A stretch of DNA of 64,000 nucleotides, from the NCBI RefSeq assembly GCF_000383955.1, contig NZ_KB913013.1, forward strand, positions 4,297,694 through 4,361,693, written 5' to 3'. The DNA is from Rudanella lutea DSM 19387. Lineage in GTDB: Bacteria; Bacteroidota; Bacteroidia; Cytophagales; Spirosomataceae. Below the pieces are notes generated by a model. It was not told the DNA's origin, searched no databases, and saw nothing but the letters and a program-made list of their open reading frames with translations. Numbering within the stretch: the first letter of the stretch is position 1; each line of letters begins with the position of its first letter. Shown here piece after piece: positions 8,792 through 18,159 of this stretch. The position numbers and the translations under genes are program-made.

Positions 8792-10018
8792 ATGGTCAAT
8801 GTATACGGCACACACCATCGGAAGCTAATTCCAGAGGAAACACCTATCCACAAAAATTTAGTCGACCGAACCTTATTTTGTCAGATTGAGACGGCATTGG
8901 GTGGTAAATACTGGGTACCCAAGTTGCTCATATTCTCTCTGCTAAGTGTATTGTTTTTTGCCTTACCCAGTTACGAGCGGTTTTGGAACCCCAACAACGA
9001 CTATAAGTCAATCTGGACAGCCATTGCGAATCAGATTGAACATCCGTTGAAAGCAGGGCATTATGACCCACGAAGCCATGAGGCAAAAATAGCGTTTCGG
9101 CTTTTTCCGGCGCTGATTGGTCAGCTTGCCCCCTTTAGCGAGCCGCTCTCCCGCGTGATGTTTATATTCTTTGTACAACACCTATGTGGGGTATTATTTT
9201 TTCTGATGCTTATCAAATGGGCCTATGCCACGGTTGCCGATAAGGTTAGTGTGTTTTTAGTAGTGTATTCGTTTGTATTCGTTTATATAGGCCGCTGTTT
9301 TTTTTACGAGTTTTACCCGTTTTTCGATGGCATTGCTTTCTTCATTATGATGATGGCGCTGTGCCTGAAAAAACCGTGGGCCGCTTTCGCGGTCCTGTCG
9401 TTTGCGTACTGGACCGATGAGCGGGCCGTAATCGCATCTCCGCTGATTTTGTTGTACCACTTGTTGGATAGGGGTGGCTGGCAAACCCTAACGCCCAAAC
9501 AGATGCTGGCGAATTACCGGACGTATATTCCGTACTTCGCAACGCTGGGCCTGTATGCGGTTATGCGGCTCGTATTACAAGCGGAGTACGACCTGCACAC
9601 GCCTGTTGGGGGGCGTGCTGATGCGGGTTTTTCGGTATTTCTGGACCAGCTTTCGCATATACCGTTGGCGGTAGTGCTGGCCTACGAAGGCAGTTGGCTG
9701 CTGATTGGGGCGGCTGCCTATGTTTTCCTGACGAACCGGTCGTATAGCCTGTTGGCGAGTTATCTGGGTATTTTGGTCATTATTTTGGTTGTTTCCTGCT
9801 GCGTTTGGGATGTCAGCCGGAGCGTTTCGTATAGTTTTCCGGCCCTGTTGATTGCGTTTGGGTTATTGGCCAACCGGTATCCAATTCGGTACACCCGCTA
9901 CGTCATGCTTGGGATTTTGTGCTTTAATCTGTTGATCCCGACGTACAAATACCACTTTCATAATTTCTTCTGGCAGGTGCCCGCTCCCCTCAAGCTGGTA
10001 CATTATTTTCTTGGGTAA
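8792..10018 (+). CDS. Unknown polytopic membrane protein
   Basis: A 408-residue protein that I do not recognise. After a polar N-terminus of about 40 residues there are roughly nine to ten hydrophobic segments (for example KLLIFSLLSVLFFALPSY, LSRVMFIFFVQHLCGVLFFLML, VSVFLVVYSFVFVYIG, YIPYFATLGLYAVMRLVL, LGILVIILVVSCCVW). A loop with YERFWNPNNDYKSIW and a YWTDERAV segment after the fifth helix carry charged residues that could be catalytic, in the manner of GT-C glycosyltransferases or polysaccharide membrane proteins, but no family motif is certain. The gene and its 268-base upstream region are more AT-rich than neighbours. Start at 8792 is the first ATG with a plausible N-terminus. Confidence 0.6.
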   Translation: MVNVYGTHHRKLIPEETPIHKNLVDRTLFCQIETALGGKYWVPKLLIFSLLSVLFFALPSYERFWNPNNDYKSIWTAIANQIEHPLKAGHYDPRSHEAKIAFRLFPALIGQLAPFSEPLSRVMFIFFVQHLCGVLFFLMLIKWAYATVADKVSVFLVVYSFVFVYIGRCFFYEFYPFFDGIAFFIMMMALCLKKPWAAFAVLSFAYWTDERAVIASPLILLYHLLDRGGWQTLTPKQMLANYRTYIPYFATLGLYAVMRLVLQAEYDLHTPVGGRADAGFSVFLDQLSHIPLAVVLAYEGSWLLIGAAAYVFLTNRSYSLLASYLGILVIILVVSCCVWDVSRSVSYSFPALLIAFGLLANRYPIRYTRYVMLGILCFNLLIPTYKYHFHNFFWQVPAPLKLVHYFLG

Positions 10019-10064
10019 GCATAGACACGACACGGGGAGCACCGCCAATCCACCGCCTTTTGCC

Positions 10065-10072
10065 TACTTTTG
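10065..10072 (+). promoter_or_regulatory. Candidate -7 element upstream of the IPT/TIG lipoprotein
   Basis: TACTTTTG fits TAnnTTTG and lies about 160 bases before the start codon I favour at 10235. No convincing -33 box was found. Confidence 0.3.
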
Positions 10073-10234
10073 CGTTGGATATACGATACCGTTGGCACAA
10101 TGCAGATGAATAGCGAGAGTAGTGGGTTGGGAGGATTCGTTTACCGTCTCTGGTTGATGTATCGACTTATATACTCTTCTTTAGTAAATACGTATACGTT
10201 TTTAGATTTGAAGAAAAGGGCTGCACCGAAACCA

Positions 10235-12532
10235 ATGGGCTATTGGTATAGGCTGGTTTGGATGGGCCTTGTACTGATGGGTGCCCTGAGTGGGTGCCGG
10301 GTACAGAAATATCCGCCCGAACTAACGCAGGCGCTGCCATCCACCTCACCAATCGGGCAGGAGATCACGCTGACCGGTTACCAGTTTGGCGATGAACCAA
10401 CCGTACACTTTGGCCGAGAAGGAACGTTTGTACAGGCGCAGGTAAGCGACGCCAACGATCAGGTTATCAAAGTAACGGTGCCACGAATGCCCATCGGCGC
10501 CACGCAGATACGGGTCACCAACGAGCAGGGCGTTACAGATCCGGTGGCTTTCACCGTCAATCAGCCCATGCCCGTGATTACCTCCATTACCCCAACCAAC
10601 GCGTTGCCCGGAGAGCGGATCGTGATTCAGGGCGATTATCTGGATCAGTTACGCTGGGTGGGCTTCGGCGTAAACGGCGTCAATTCGGTTGAAAACGGGA
10701 CTCCGCAGTCGATCACCGTGACGGTGCCAGCCGGGGTGACGCGCGGGCCGCAACAACTCGAAGTAGAAACCATAGGCGGTAGGGTATCCCGGCCGTTTCT
10801 GGTGGCGGGTGTTCCACAAATCACGTCGTTTGCTCCCCGGCGCCCCCGGCTTTCGGAGGAGGTAAGTGTGCAGGGACGTAACCTGCTCGATGGCGTTGTG
10901 CTGCTCAACGGCCTCCGAATGCCCCTCACCCGTAATACCGATACTGAACTCCGGTTTACTGTACCGGCCAATGCAACTTCGGGCCGTATTGCCGTAACCC
11001 TCTACGATCAGCTCACGGCTGTTTCGGCCGATACCTTGCTTCTGGCGTTAGTCCCCACCATCGACCCCGGTGGCTTTAGCATCACCGAGGGCGTCCGGGG
11101 CGATCGGCTGCTGATAACCGGCCGCAACCTGCGCGATGTTTCGTCGGTTACGTTGGGGGGCACACCCGCAACCTTTCGGGCGCTCAACGATACGCAACTG
11201 GAGGTGATTCTGCCCGAACGCCAGCAGGCAGGCAACGTGTTTCTGGCCCTGACAAACCTCGGAGGCAGTATCACCAGTACGCAGCCATTTCTGTACTACA
11301 ACGCTCCGGCCGACCTGACGTTTTCGCCCACCCGCGCTATTCGGGGGCGCGAGATTGTGGTGAACGGACAGAGTTTGTTTCGGATTACGGGCGCAACCGT
11401 AAACGGACGGCCGGCCCCTATCACAAGCCGAATCGAAGGGTCGGAAGTGAAATTTGCGGTGCCGGCCGACGCGACTACCGGTCCCATTATGCTGACCAAC
11501 CGGGCTGGTACAGCCACCAGCAGCCGCTCGCTTACGGTGGTACTTCGCCCTGTTATATCAACCTTTACCCAGAAGGCTATTGTGGGGAGCCGGGTAGTTC
11601 TGACCGGGGCTCACCTACTCAATGCACAGGTGTTTTTTACGGGTAGCCAGGGGGCGGCTCCGTCAGACGGCCGCAACACCGATAGCGAACTCTGGGTGAG
11701 GGTATCCAACGACGCCCAAACCGGCCCCATCCGGGTGGTCAACGAAGCGGGAGAAACGCTCACCACCTCCTTTACGGCTTTGCGGGCGCCGGCTGGTATT
11801 GCGTTTGGTCCCGACCGTGCCCGGCCGGGTACCGACATCACGGTTACGGGCTCCAACCTGACCGATGCCACGGAGGTGCGGTTTGGCAACGGACGGTCGT
11901 CGGCAGCCCGGTTCCGGGTGTCGGGGCAGTCGTTGATTGTCACCGTACCTGCTGATGCCACCGACGGCGCCATTTGCGTCACCAACGATGCCGGTACGGT
12001 CTGTTCGGTAGGTTCCTTCTTTGTGATTGCGCCCATCACCAATTTCACCTTTGCGCCCACCAGCAGCAGCGTGGGGGGCAGTATTACCATTACGGCCGCC
12101 AGCCTTCAGAGCGTGCGGGAGGTACGGTTCAACAATGGCCGGTCGTCGGCCGCACCGTTTCGGATGGTTGGGCAAACACTGGTGGTTACTGTACCGCCCG
12201 ATGCGCAGACCGGACCGATCTGTCTGATAAACGATGGGGGCACAGGTTGTTCAACCCAGAACTTCACGCTTATTCCGCCCCCGGCCAACCTCGCCTTGTC
12301 GGTTACAGCGGCTGCCGTTGGGGCTGAAGTGATTATTACGGGTGCCAATTTGAGTACCACGCGCGAAGTGCGCTTTACCAATGGTCGGTCGTCGGCGGCT
12401 ACTTTCCGGGTGTTGCCTACCACGCCAGCGTCTCTGTCGGTTACTGTCCCTACAGATGCCGCCAATGGCCCAATCTGTATCACCAACAGCGGGGGAGAGG
12501 GTTGTACGGCTGTTAGTTTTACGGTACGGTAG
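10235..12532 (+). CDS. Lipoprotein with nine IPT/TIG repeats
   Basis: Surface or periplasmic lipoprotein of 765 residues built almost entirely of immunoglobulin-like IPT/TIG domains. I start at 10235 (MGYWYRLVWMGLVLMGALSGC) because it gives a short type II signal with lipobox LSGC; the frame is open further upstream to 10070 but those residues do not look like a secretion signal. Each repeat of about 80 residues follows the pattern P-x-I-x-x-F-x-P ... G-x-x-V-x-I-x-G-x-x-L ... VTVPxxAxxGPIxVTN. Repeats 7-9 share the segment NGRSSAAxFR and each has a Cys pair about ten residues apart (ICVTNDAGTVC type), which earlier repeats lack. No catalytic domain is present. Likely a glycan-binding or scaffold protein; its function is not indicated by neighbours. 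Confidence 0.85.
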   Translation: MGYWYRLVWMGLVLMGALSGCRVQKYPPELTQALPSTSPIGQEITLTGYQFGDEPTVHFGREGTFVQAQVSDANDQVIKVTVPRMPIGATQIRVTNEQGVTDPVAFTVNQPMPVITSITPTNALPGERIVIQGDYLDQLRWVGFGVNGVNSVENGTPQSITVTVPAGVTRGPQQLEVETIGGRVSRPFLVAGVPQITSFAPRRPRLSEEVSVQGRNLLDGVVLLNGLRMPLTRNTDTELRFTVPANATSGRIAVTLYDQLTAVSADTLLLALVPTIDPGGFSITEGVRGDRLLITGRNLRDVSSVTLGGTPATFRALNDTQLEVILPERQQAGNVFLALTNLGGSITSTQPFLYYNAPADLTFSPTRAIRGREIVVNGQSLFRITGATVNGRPAPITSRIEGSEVKFAVPADATTGPIMLTNRAGTATSSRSLTVVLRPVISTFTQKAIVGSRVVLTGAHLLNAQVFFTGSQGAAPSDGRNTDSELWVRVSNDAQTGPIRVVNEAGETLTTSFTALRAPAGIAFGPDRARPGTDITVTGSNLTDATEVRFGNGRSSAARFRVSGQSLIVTVPADATDGAICVTNDAGTVCSVGSFFVIAPITNFTFAPTSSSVGGSITITAASLQSVREVRFNNGRSSAAPFRMVGQTLVVTVPPDAQTGPICLINDGGTGCSTQNFTLIPPPANLALSVTAAAVGAEVIITGANLSTTREVRFTNGRSSAATFRVLPTTPASLSVTVPTDAANGPICITNSGGEGCTAVSFTVR
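11786..12529 (+). repeat. Three closely similar tandem IPT modules with conserved Cys pairs
   Basis: The last three modules of the IPT/TIG lipoprotein are more alike than the first six, both in protein (VRFxNGRSSAAxFR, CxTNxxGxxC) and in DNA (for example ggtcgtcggc near 11890, 12140 and 12390). This suggests recent internal duplication. Confidence 0.7.
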
Positions 12533-12535
12533 GTA

Positions 12536-13552
12536 TCAGCAAATCCGCACCACCAAGTCGGGTTCGAGCATAACGCGCTGGAAAGCGGGGCCCGGCTCGT
12601 GGGTGCCTGACTCGGTGACCGACAGCAGAATCTCGACGGCCTTGCGGCCAATCTGGTACGGGTGTTGCTCTACCGACGCCAGGGGCGAATGATCCATGTA
12701 GGCTGTGAGCGGGAGGTTGGCAAAACTGACAAACGAGATGTCGGCGTTGATCTGAAGGCCCTGCTTGCGGCAAACCTGCATGGCGTCGAGGGCTACATAA
12801 TCGTTGAACGCCAGCACCGCGTCGGGCCGGTGCGGGGTGCTGAGCAACTGCGCCATTTGCCGGGCCGTATCGTCGGGTGTCAGGTCGACGCGCTTGATCA
12901 GGGCGTTTTCTACCGGCAGGTTTTCTTCCAGCAAGGCCCGTACATAGCCCCGGTAGCGGTCTTCGCTGGCTACCAGGGGGTGCGGTCCGTTGATCAGGGC
13001 AATTCGCCGAAACCCCCGGCTTGCCAGCCACTTGGTAGCTTCGTAGGCCCCTTTTTCCATGTCACAGCCTACCTGATGGGTCTCGATCCGGGGCGGAATT
13101 CGGTCGAAGAGGACCACCGGAATCCGGCGGTCGAGCAGATTCTGGATATGGTCGAACTGCTGCGACTCCTTGGCCACCGACAGCATCACCCCATCGACCT
13201 GGTTGGCCGCCAGGACCGACAAAATCTGCCGTTCACGCTCAAACAGGTCGTGCGACTGGTACAGGGCCACGGTGTACTGATGTCCAAAGGCCAGCTCTTC
13301 TACGCCGTTGACGACTTCCGAAAAGAAATTCTCCCGGATTTCGGGGAGCACCATGGCAAACACCCCGGTTTTGCCCCGGCGCAGGTTACGGGCCGTGGTG
13401 CTCGGAAAATACTTGAGCTGACCCGCCAGCCGATGCACAGCCTCGCGGGTGGCCGGGCTGATCCGGGGGTTGTTTTGCAACGCCCGCGAAACCGTTGACG
13501 GAGAGATGTGTAACCGACGGGCAATCTCCTTAATTGTGATTGTTTCTTTCAT
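12536..13552 (-). CDS. LacI-family transcriptional regulator
   Basis: Sugar-responsive repressor of 338 residues. The N-terminal helix-turn-helix with hinge is clear (TIKEIARRLHISPSTVSRAL, residues 4-23, then a hinge near ARNLRRGKTG), followed by a periplasmic-binding-protein-like effector domain (about 60-330) with FDRIPPRIET and AFNDYVALDAMQV. I start at 13552 (MKETITIKEI) because it puts the helix-turn-helix at the N-terminus; an upstream in-frame start at 13636 would run through the operator region. Two LacI-type palindromes lie 67-105 bases upstream. Divergent orientation to the GH109-SusC-SusD genes makes those the probable targets, together with autoregulation. Confidence 0.92.
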   Translation of the reverse strand: MKETITIKEIARRLHISPSTVSRALQNNPRISPATREAVHRLAGQLKYFPSTTARNLRRGKTGVFAMVLPEIRENFFSEVVNGVEELAFGHQYTVALYQSHDLFERERQILSVLAANQVDGVMLSVAKESQQFDHIQNLLDRRIPVVLFDRIPPRIETHQVGCDMEKGAYEATKWLASRGFRRIALINGPHPLVASEDRYRGYVRALLEENLPVENALIKRVDLTPDDTARQMAQLLSTPHRPDAVLAFNDYVALDAMQVCRKQGLQINADISFVSFANLPLTAYMDHSPLASVEQHPYQIGRKAVEILLSVTESGTHEPGPAFQRVMLEPDLVVRIC

Positions 13553-13618
13553 CGAACGGCTGGTCCACGTATACAAAATACGTTTTGGGTGCCCAAACGC
13601 AAAAAAATCTCCTGTTTT

Positions 13619-13657
13619 GAGCAAACGATTGCACACCGTAGAGCAAACGTTTGCACA
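13619..13657. promoter_or_regulatory. Tandem LacI-type operators
   Basis: Two copies of gagcaaacgNttgcaca at 13619-13635 and 13641-13657. The second contains the perfect 12-base palindrome gcaaacgtttgc (13643-13654); the first is GCAA-N4-TTGC. Their centres are 22 bases apart, about two helical turns, so two dimers could bind the same DNA face. They lie between the LacI gene and the divergent GH109 gene. Confidence 0.75.
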
Positions 13658-13796
13658 GGTACTACGGGTTAAATTAAACAGTTTTGGGCCGAATGTGACC
13701 TTTTAGGAGACAATTGAGGGGAGTAATTTTCAAAAAGTTTTAGCCGCCCCACGACCCAAACAGGGCGTGCGGTTTTCCCTTCAATCATCACCAGAC

Positions 13797-15167
13797 ATGA
13801 CAACCTCCCGGCGTTCTTTTTTGCGTACGGCCGCCCTCAGTACGGCCGCCGTACCGTTTTTACCCGCCCTGACCGGGGCGGCCTCAGCCCAGGCACAACC
13901 CGCGGCCCTGTCGAAAGTTCGGCTCGGCTTTATCGGGGTCGGTTTACGCGGTCGTAGCCACCTGCAACAGGCGCTGTACCGGCCCGATGTAGAGATTACG
14001 GCACTCTGCGACATCTCGCCCGACGCAATTGCCCGCTCCAACGCTATGATCGAAAAGGCGGGTCGGAAGGCCCCCGTGGCTTACACGAAAGGCGATGAAG
14101 CGTACCTGGACATGCTCAAGCGCGACGACATCGACGGGGTGGTGATTTCAACACCCTGGGAGTGGCATACGCCGATGGCCGTGGCCACCATGAAAGCAGG
14201 TAAGTATGCCGGGCTGGAAGTATCGGCCACCGTAACGCTCAAAGAATCGTGGGATCTGGTGAATACCTACGAAAAAACGGGCTCGCACTGCATGTTGCTC
14301 GAAAACGTATGCTACCGGCGCGATGTAATGGCGATTCTGAATATGGTGCGTCAGGGTATGTTTGGCGAAATGACGTATACCCACTGTGGTTACGAGCATG
14401 ATCTGCGCAACATTAAGTTCAACGATGGCAAAGGACATGGCGTAGGGGCTGAGTTTGGCAAAAACGCCTACTCAGAAGCGAGCTGGCGCACCCAGCATTC
14501 CGTAGATCGTAACGGCGATCTGTACCCGACTCACGGCCTCGGACCGGTGGCGCATTGGCTCAACATTAACCGGGGCAATCAGTTTGTGCGGCTTACCTCC
14601 ATGGCCACCAAAAGCCGGGGGCTGCACCAATACGTGGTCGACAAGGGCGGCCCCAACCATCCCAACGCCAAGGTCAACTTCAAGCTGGGTGATGTGGTGA
14701 CGACGATGGTAGAATGTGCCAACGGTGAAAACATCGTGATTATTCACGATACCAACTCGCCCCGGCCGTACTCACTTGGGTTCCGGGCGCAGGGTACTAA
14801 AGGAATCTGGATGGACGATGGCGACACCATCTATCTGGAAGGTATAAGTCCTAAACCGCACCAATGGGAGCCGTTTGGGCCATACGGCGAAAAATACGAC
14901 CACCCACTCTGGAAACAGCACGCTCAAACCGCCCAGAATGCGGGCCACGGCGGTATCGACTTCTTTGTGCTGCGTGGATTCATTGAGGCCATCAAAAATC
15001 AGGTAGCGCCCCCCATCGACGTGTACGACGCGGCCGCCTGGAGTGCCATCAGCCCGCTGTCGGAAGAGAGTATTGCCAAAGGCAGCAAGCCGGTCGAGAT
15101 TCCCGACTTTACGCGGGGTAAATGGAAAACCAATAAGCCCATTTTCGGCCTCAACGAAGTGTATTGA
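13797..15167 (+). CDS. GH109-family NAD-dependent glycosidase (alpha-N-acetylgalactosaminidase-like)
   Basis: A 456-residue Gfo/Idh/MocA-fold protein with a twin-arginine signal (TTSRRSFLRTAAL) and therefore folded before export. The Rossmann motif is VRLGFIGVGLRGRSH near residue 42. The segments SPWEWH, LENVCYRRDVMAILNMVRQG, YPTHGLGP, NRGN, KSRGLHQYVVDKGG, GHGGIDFF and the ending IPDFTRGKWK closely follow what I remember of characterised GH109 alpha-N-acetylgalactosaminidases from Elizabethkingia, which cleave by NAD-dependent elimination. I start at 13797 for the signal peptide. It leads a probable operon with SusC and SusD 43 bases behind. The family call is strong; other GH109 members act on other sugars, so the substrate is an inference. 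Confidence 0.88.
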   Translation: MTTSRRSFLRTAALSTAAVPFLPALTGAASAQAQPAALSKVRLGFIGVGLRGRSHLQQALYRPDVEITALCDISPDAIARSNAMIEKAGRKAPVAYTKGDEAYLDMLKRDDIDGVVISTPWEWHTPMAVATMKAGKYAGLEVSATVTLKESWDLVNTYEKTGSHCMLLENVCYRRDVMAILNMVRQGMFGEMTYTHCGYEHDLRNIKFNDGKGHGVGAEFGKNAYSEASWRTQHSVDRNGDLYPTHGLGPVAHWLNINRGNQFVRLTSMATKSRGLHQYVVDKGGPNHPNAKVNFKLGDVVTTMVECANGENIVIIHDTNSPRPYSLGFRAQGTKGIWMDDGDTIYLEGISPKPHQWEPFGPYGEKYDHPLWKQHAQTAQNAGHGGIDFFVLRGFIEAIKNQVAPPIDVYDAAAWSAISPLSEESIAKGSKPVEIPDFTRGKWKTNKPIFGLNEVY

Positions 15168-15210
15168 TGTGCGCGTTTTTCGCTTCTGTCCACGTTTCAA
15201 CCTATCCAAT

Positions 15211-18147
15211 ATGAAAAAAATGTATGCCTGCCTGCTCGTACTGTCGTTGGTTGTGATGACCCTGACAGCCTACGGGCAATCGCTCAGCCTGAGCGGAACC
15301 GTGCGCGACGATGCCGGTCAGCCCCTGCCGGGGGCAACGGTTGTGGTACGGGGCACCACCACCGGCACCACCACCAACGCCGAAGGTTCGTTTTCGATCC
15401 GGGTGCAGCCTTCCGATGTGCTCGAAATCAGTTCGATTGGGTTTCAGGGTACGACGGTCGCCGTCGACGGGCGCACCTCGGTGGAGATTTCGCTGAACCG
15501 GTCGACGGCTACCTTGGACGAGGTGGTCGTGTTGGGATACACCTCAACTACCCAGAAAAACCTGACCGGGGCGGCTCAGTCGGTTACGGCCAAGGACCTG
15601 AAAGACGTAACCGCCAACAATGTAGGGCAACTGCTTCAGGGCAAAGCGGCCGGGGTGTTTATCGGCAACAGTTCGGGCGACCCCCGCACCCCTCCGAAAG
15701 TGCTGGTGCGGGGTATTGGCACACTCACGGCGAGTTCAAATCCGCTGTATGTGGTGGATGGGGTGATCGGGGGGATTCCGAACCCAAGCGATATCGAAAC
15801 CATTACGGTGCTGAAAGATGCCGCATCGACGGCCTTGTACGGAGCGCGGGCATCCAACGGCGTCATTGTCGTAACTACCCGCCGGGGAGCCGCCGGTAAA
15901 ACCCGACTGTCGGCCCGGCTCAACAAAGGAATGGGTTATCTGAGCCTGGGGAATTTTGGCCTGCTCAATGGTACAGACCTGTACGCCCTGCAAAAAGGGG
16001 TATTTCAGCGCGACCGGCCCACGGCCAATGTCAACGATTATCTGCCCACGCCCGAAGCCAATGCCAACACCAACTGGTTCGATCTGGCGTTTCGGCCCGC
16101 TACCAACACGCTGGCTGAGTTGAGCGCGTCGGGTGGAAACGAAAAGACCCGCTTTTTCATGAGTGGCAACTACTATCAGGAGCAGGGGATTTTGAAAGGG
16201 ACCGGCCTCGACCGGTTTGGGGGGCGGCTCAATTTCAGCCACAACGTGAGCGATAAATTTCGGGTGAGCATTAACACCTCAGGCCTGTACACACGTGGTT
16301 ACGACGATAGCAACGGGGCTCTCTACGCAGCATACACCTACCTGCCCTACGATAGCCCCTACCTCGACGGGAAGCCGTATAACCCCGTAACCGGCGCGAA
16401 ACGGTGGTACGGCCGCGACAACGCCAACTTTATCTACAACAGGCAGTTCAACACGTTTCGGGAGAACACCTTTGCGGGCGATGTACTGTTCAAGGCCGAA
16501 TATGACCTGCTGCCGTGGCTCTCATTTTCGACCACCAACCGCGCACAAACCAGCTACTATGGCAGCGAGAGCAGCCAGGATTTGCGCGGCAACGCGGCTG
16601 CCGACGTACTCGGCCGGCTCTCGGACTACAGCAGCCGCGATTACAACCTGCTGACCTCCAACCTGTTTAAGTTCAAGCAGAGTTTTGCCGGTGGACATAG
16701 TATCGACGGTTTGGCGGGCTATGAGTTTCAGCGGTACTACTTTGAATCGCTGGGGGCTACGGGGAAGGGTATTTTCTCCGGCCTGAATATTCTGGATGCG
16801 ACCTCGCAACCCGAAAGTATCAACGGCACCAAGACCGAGAATGCGTTTACGTCGTACCTGTTGCAAGCCAATTACGGCTACAATGAGAAGTATCTGGTAA
16901 CGACCTCGTTCCGGCGCGATGGATCGTCGAAGTTCGGGCGTAACCGGCGCTTCGGTAACTTTTACGCCGTGGGTCTTACCTGGATTGCCTCGAACGAAGC
17001 CTTCCTGAGTAGCAATGCCACGCTCAACAACCTCAAATTCCGGCTTAGCTACGGAACCACAGGTAATGCCGATGGAATCAATGACTACGCAGCACAGGGT
17101 CTGTATAACCTGACAGGGCAGTACGCGGGTGTGCCCTCGGCCTTCCCTACCCGGATCGAGAATCCAAACCTCTCGTGGGAAGTCTCGAACAACGCCAACG
17201 TTGGGGTCGATGCTACCCTCTGGAACCGGCTCTCGGTAACGGTTGATCTGTATAACCGGCTTACCAACAATCTGCTGTTCAACCGGCCTTTGCAGGGTAC
17301 AAGTGGGTATGCATTTATCACTGAAAACATCGGGGCGGTACGTAACCAGGGTCTCGAAGTGGTACTGTCGGCGGATATTCTCCAGAAAACGGCCCTCAAA
17401 TGGCGCACCGAACTCAACGCAGGCCTGAACCGGAACCGGCTCATCAAACTGTACGGCGACCGCACATTGGTGGCCAACGGGCAACGTCCGTTTGCGCTCG
17501 ATAAGCCGCTCAACAGCTGGTATATGCGCCGGTGGGCGGGCGTCGATGCCCCCACGGGCGACCCTCTCTGGGAGAAAGTCAATGCCGACGGATCGGTGGC
17601 GACTACCAACAATTACAACGAGGCCACGCTTCAGTTTATCGGCTCCAACGCCAATCCGAAACTGTTTGGTGGGGTACGTCAGGTGTTGAGCTGGAACAAC
17701 TTTGAACTGAACGCTTTCTTCACCTACGCAGCCGGGGTAACGATCTACAACGGCGACCGCAACCTGTTCGACAACGACGGAGCCTACGACCGTTACAGCC
17801 TGATGGCCTTGCAGCCGGGCTGGAGCCGTTGGGAAAAGCCGGGCGATGTGGCTACGCACCCAAAATACGTGATTGGAGGCAACAAAAATGCTCAGCGCCC
17901 CTCGTCGCGCTTCCTCGAAAGCGGCAACTACCTCCGCCTGCGGAACATCAGCCTTAACTACGACGTGCCCAAAACCTGGCTACGCAGGGCCCGGCTCGAA
18001 GGGGTACGCCTGACGGCCTCAGCCGACAACCTGTTTACGGTCACCAAATTTTCGGGGATCGACCCCGACGTGACCGAGACGGGCGAAGTCGGAACGAAGT
18101 ACCCCTTCAGCAAGAAATTTGTTTTTGGTGTTCAACTCAACTTTTAA
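15211..18147 (+). CDS. SusC/RagA-family TonB-linked outer membrane receptor
   Basis: Outer membrane transporter of 978 residues for glycan uptake with its SusD partner. Order of parts: signal peptide (MKKMYACLLVLSLVVMTLTAYG), a carboxypeptidase-regulatory-like beta sandwich (SLSGTVRDDAGQPLPGATV onward), TonB box region and plug (ATLDEVVVLGYTSTTQKNLTGA, then NPLYVVDGV, VLKDAASTALYGARASNGVIVVTT), and a C-terminal 22-strand barrel ending in FVFGVQLNF. Start at 15211 is the ATG of the signal peptide; the frame is open further upstream inside the GH109 gene but that part is not coding. SusD follows after 12 bases, giving a classic transport pair. Confidence 0.95.
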   Translation: MKKMYACLLVLSLVVMTLTAYGQSLSLSGTVRDDAGQPLPGATVVVRGTTTGTTTNAEGSFSIRVQPSDVLEISSIGFQGTTVAVDGRTSVEISLNRSTATLDEVVVLGYTSTTQKNLTGAAQSVTAKDLKDVTANNVGQLLQGKAAGVFIGNSSGDPRTPPKVLVRGIGTLTASSNPLYVVDGVIGGIPNPSDIETITVLKDAASTALYGARASNGVIVVTTRRGAAGKTRLSARLNKGMGYLSLGNFGLLNGTDLYALQKGVFQRDRPTANVNDYLPTPEANANTNWFDLAFRPATNTLAELSASGGNEKTRFFMSGNYYQEQGILKGTGLDRFGGRLNFSHNVSDKFRVSINTSGLYTRGYDDSNGALYAAYTYLPYDSPYLDGKPYNPVTGAKRWYGRDNANFIYNRQFNTFRENTFAGDVLFKAEYDLLPWLSFSTTNRAQTSYYGSESSQDLRGNAAADVLGRLSDYSSRDYNLLTSNLFKFKQSFAGGHSIDGLAGYEFQRYYFESLGATGKGIFSGLNILDATSQPESINGTKTENAFTSYLLQANYGYNEKYLVTTSFRRDGSSKFGRNRRFGNFYAVGLTWIASNEAFLSSNATLNNLKFRLSYGTTGNADGINDYAAQGLYNLTGQYAGVPSAFPTRIENPNLSWEVSNNANVGVDATLWNRLSVTVDLYNRLTNNLLFNRPLQGTSGYAFITENIGAVRNQGLEVVLSADILQKTALKWRTELNAGLNRNRLIKLYGDRTLVANGQRPFALDKPLNSWYMRRWAGVDAPTGDPLWEKVNADGSVATTNNYNEATLQFIGSNANPKLFGGVRQVLSWNNFELNAFFTYAAGVTIYNGDRNLFDNDGAYDRYSLMALQPGWSRWEKPGDVATHPKYVIGGNKNAQRPSSRFLESGNYLRLRNISLNYDVPKTWLRRARLEGVRLTASADNLFTVTKFSGIDPDVTETGEVGTKYPFSKKFVFGVQLNF

Positions 18148-18159
18148 CCACTATCCCGT

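Noticed and set aside
8547-8792. Minus-strand frame of 81 codons upstream of the membrane protein gene
   Set aside because: Occupies the AT-rich promoter gap and has low-complexity sequence with no family features.
12662-13498. Long plus-strand open frame of 278 codons opposite the LacI gene
   Set aside because: It is the antisense shadow of a well-supported LacI repressor in GC-rich DNA; it shows no family features.
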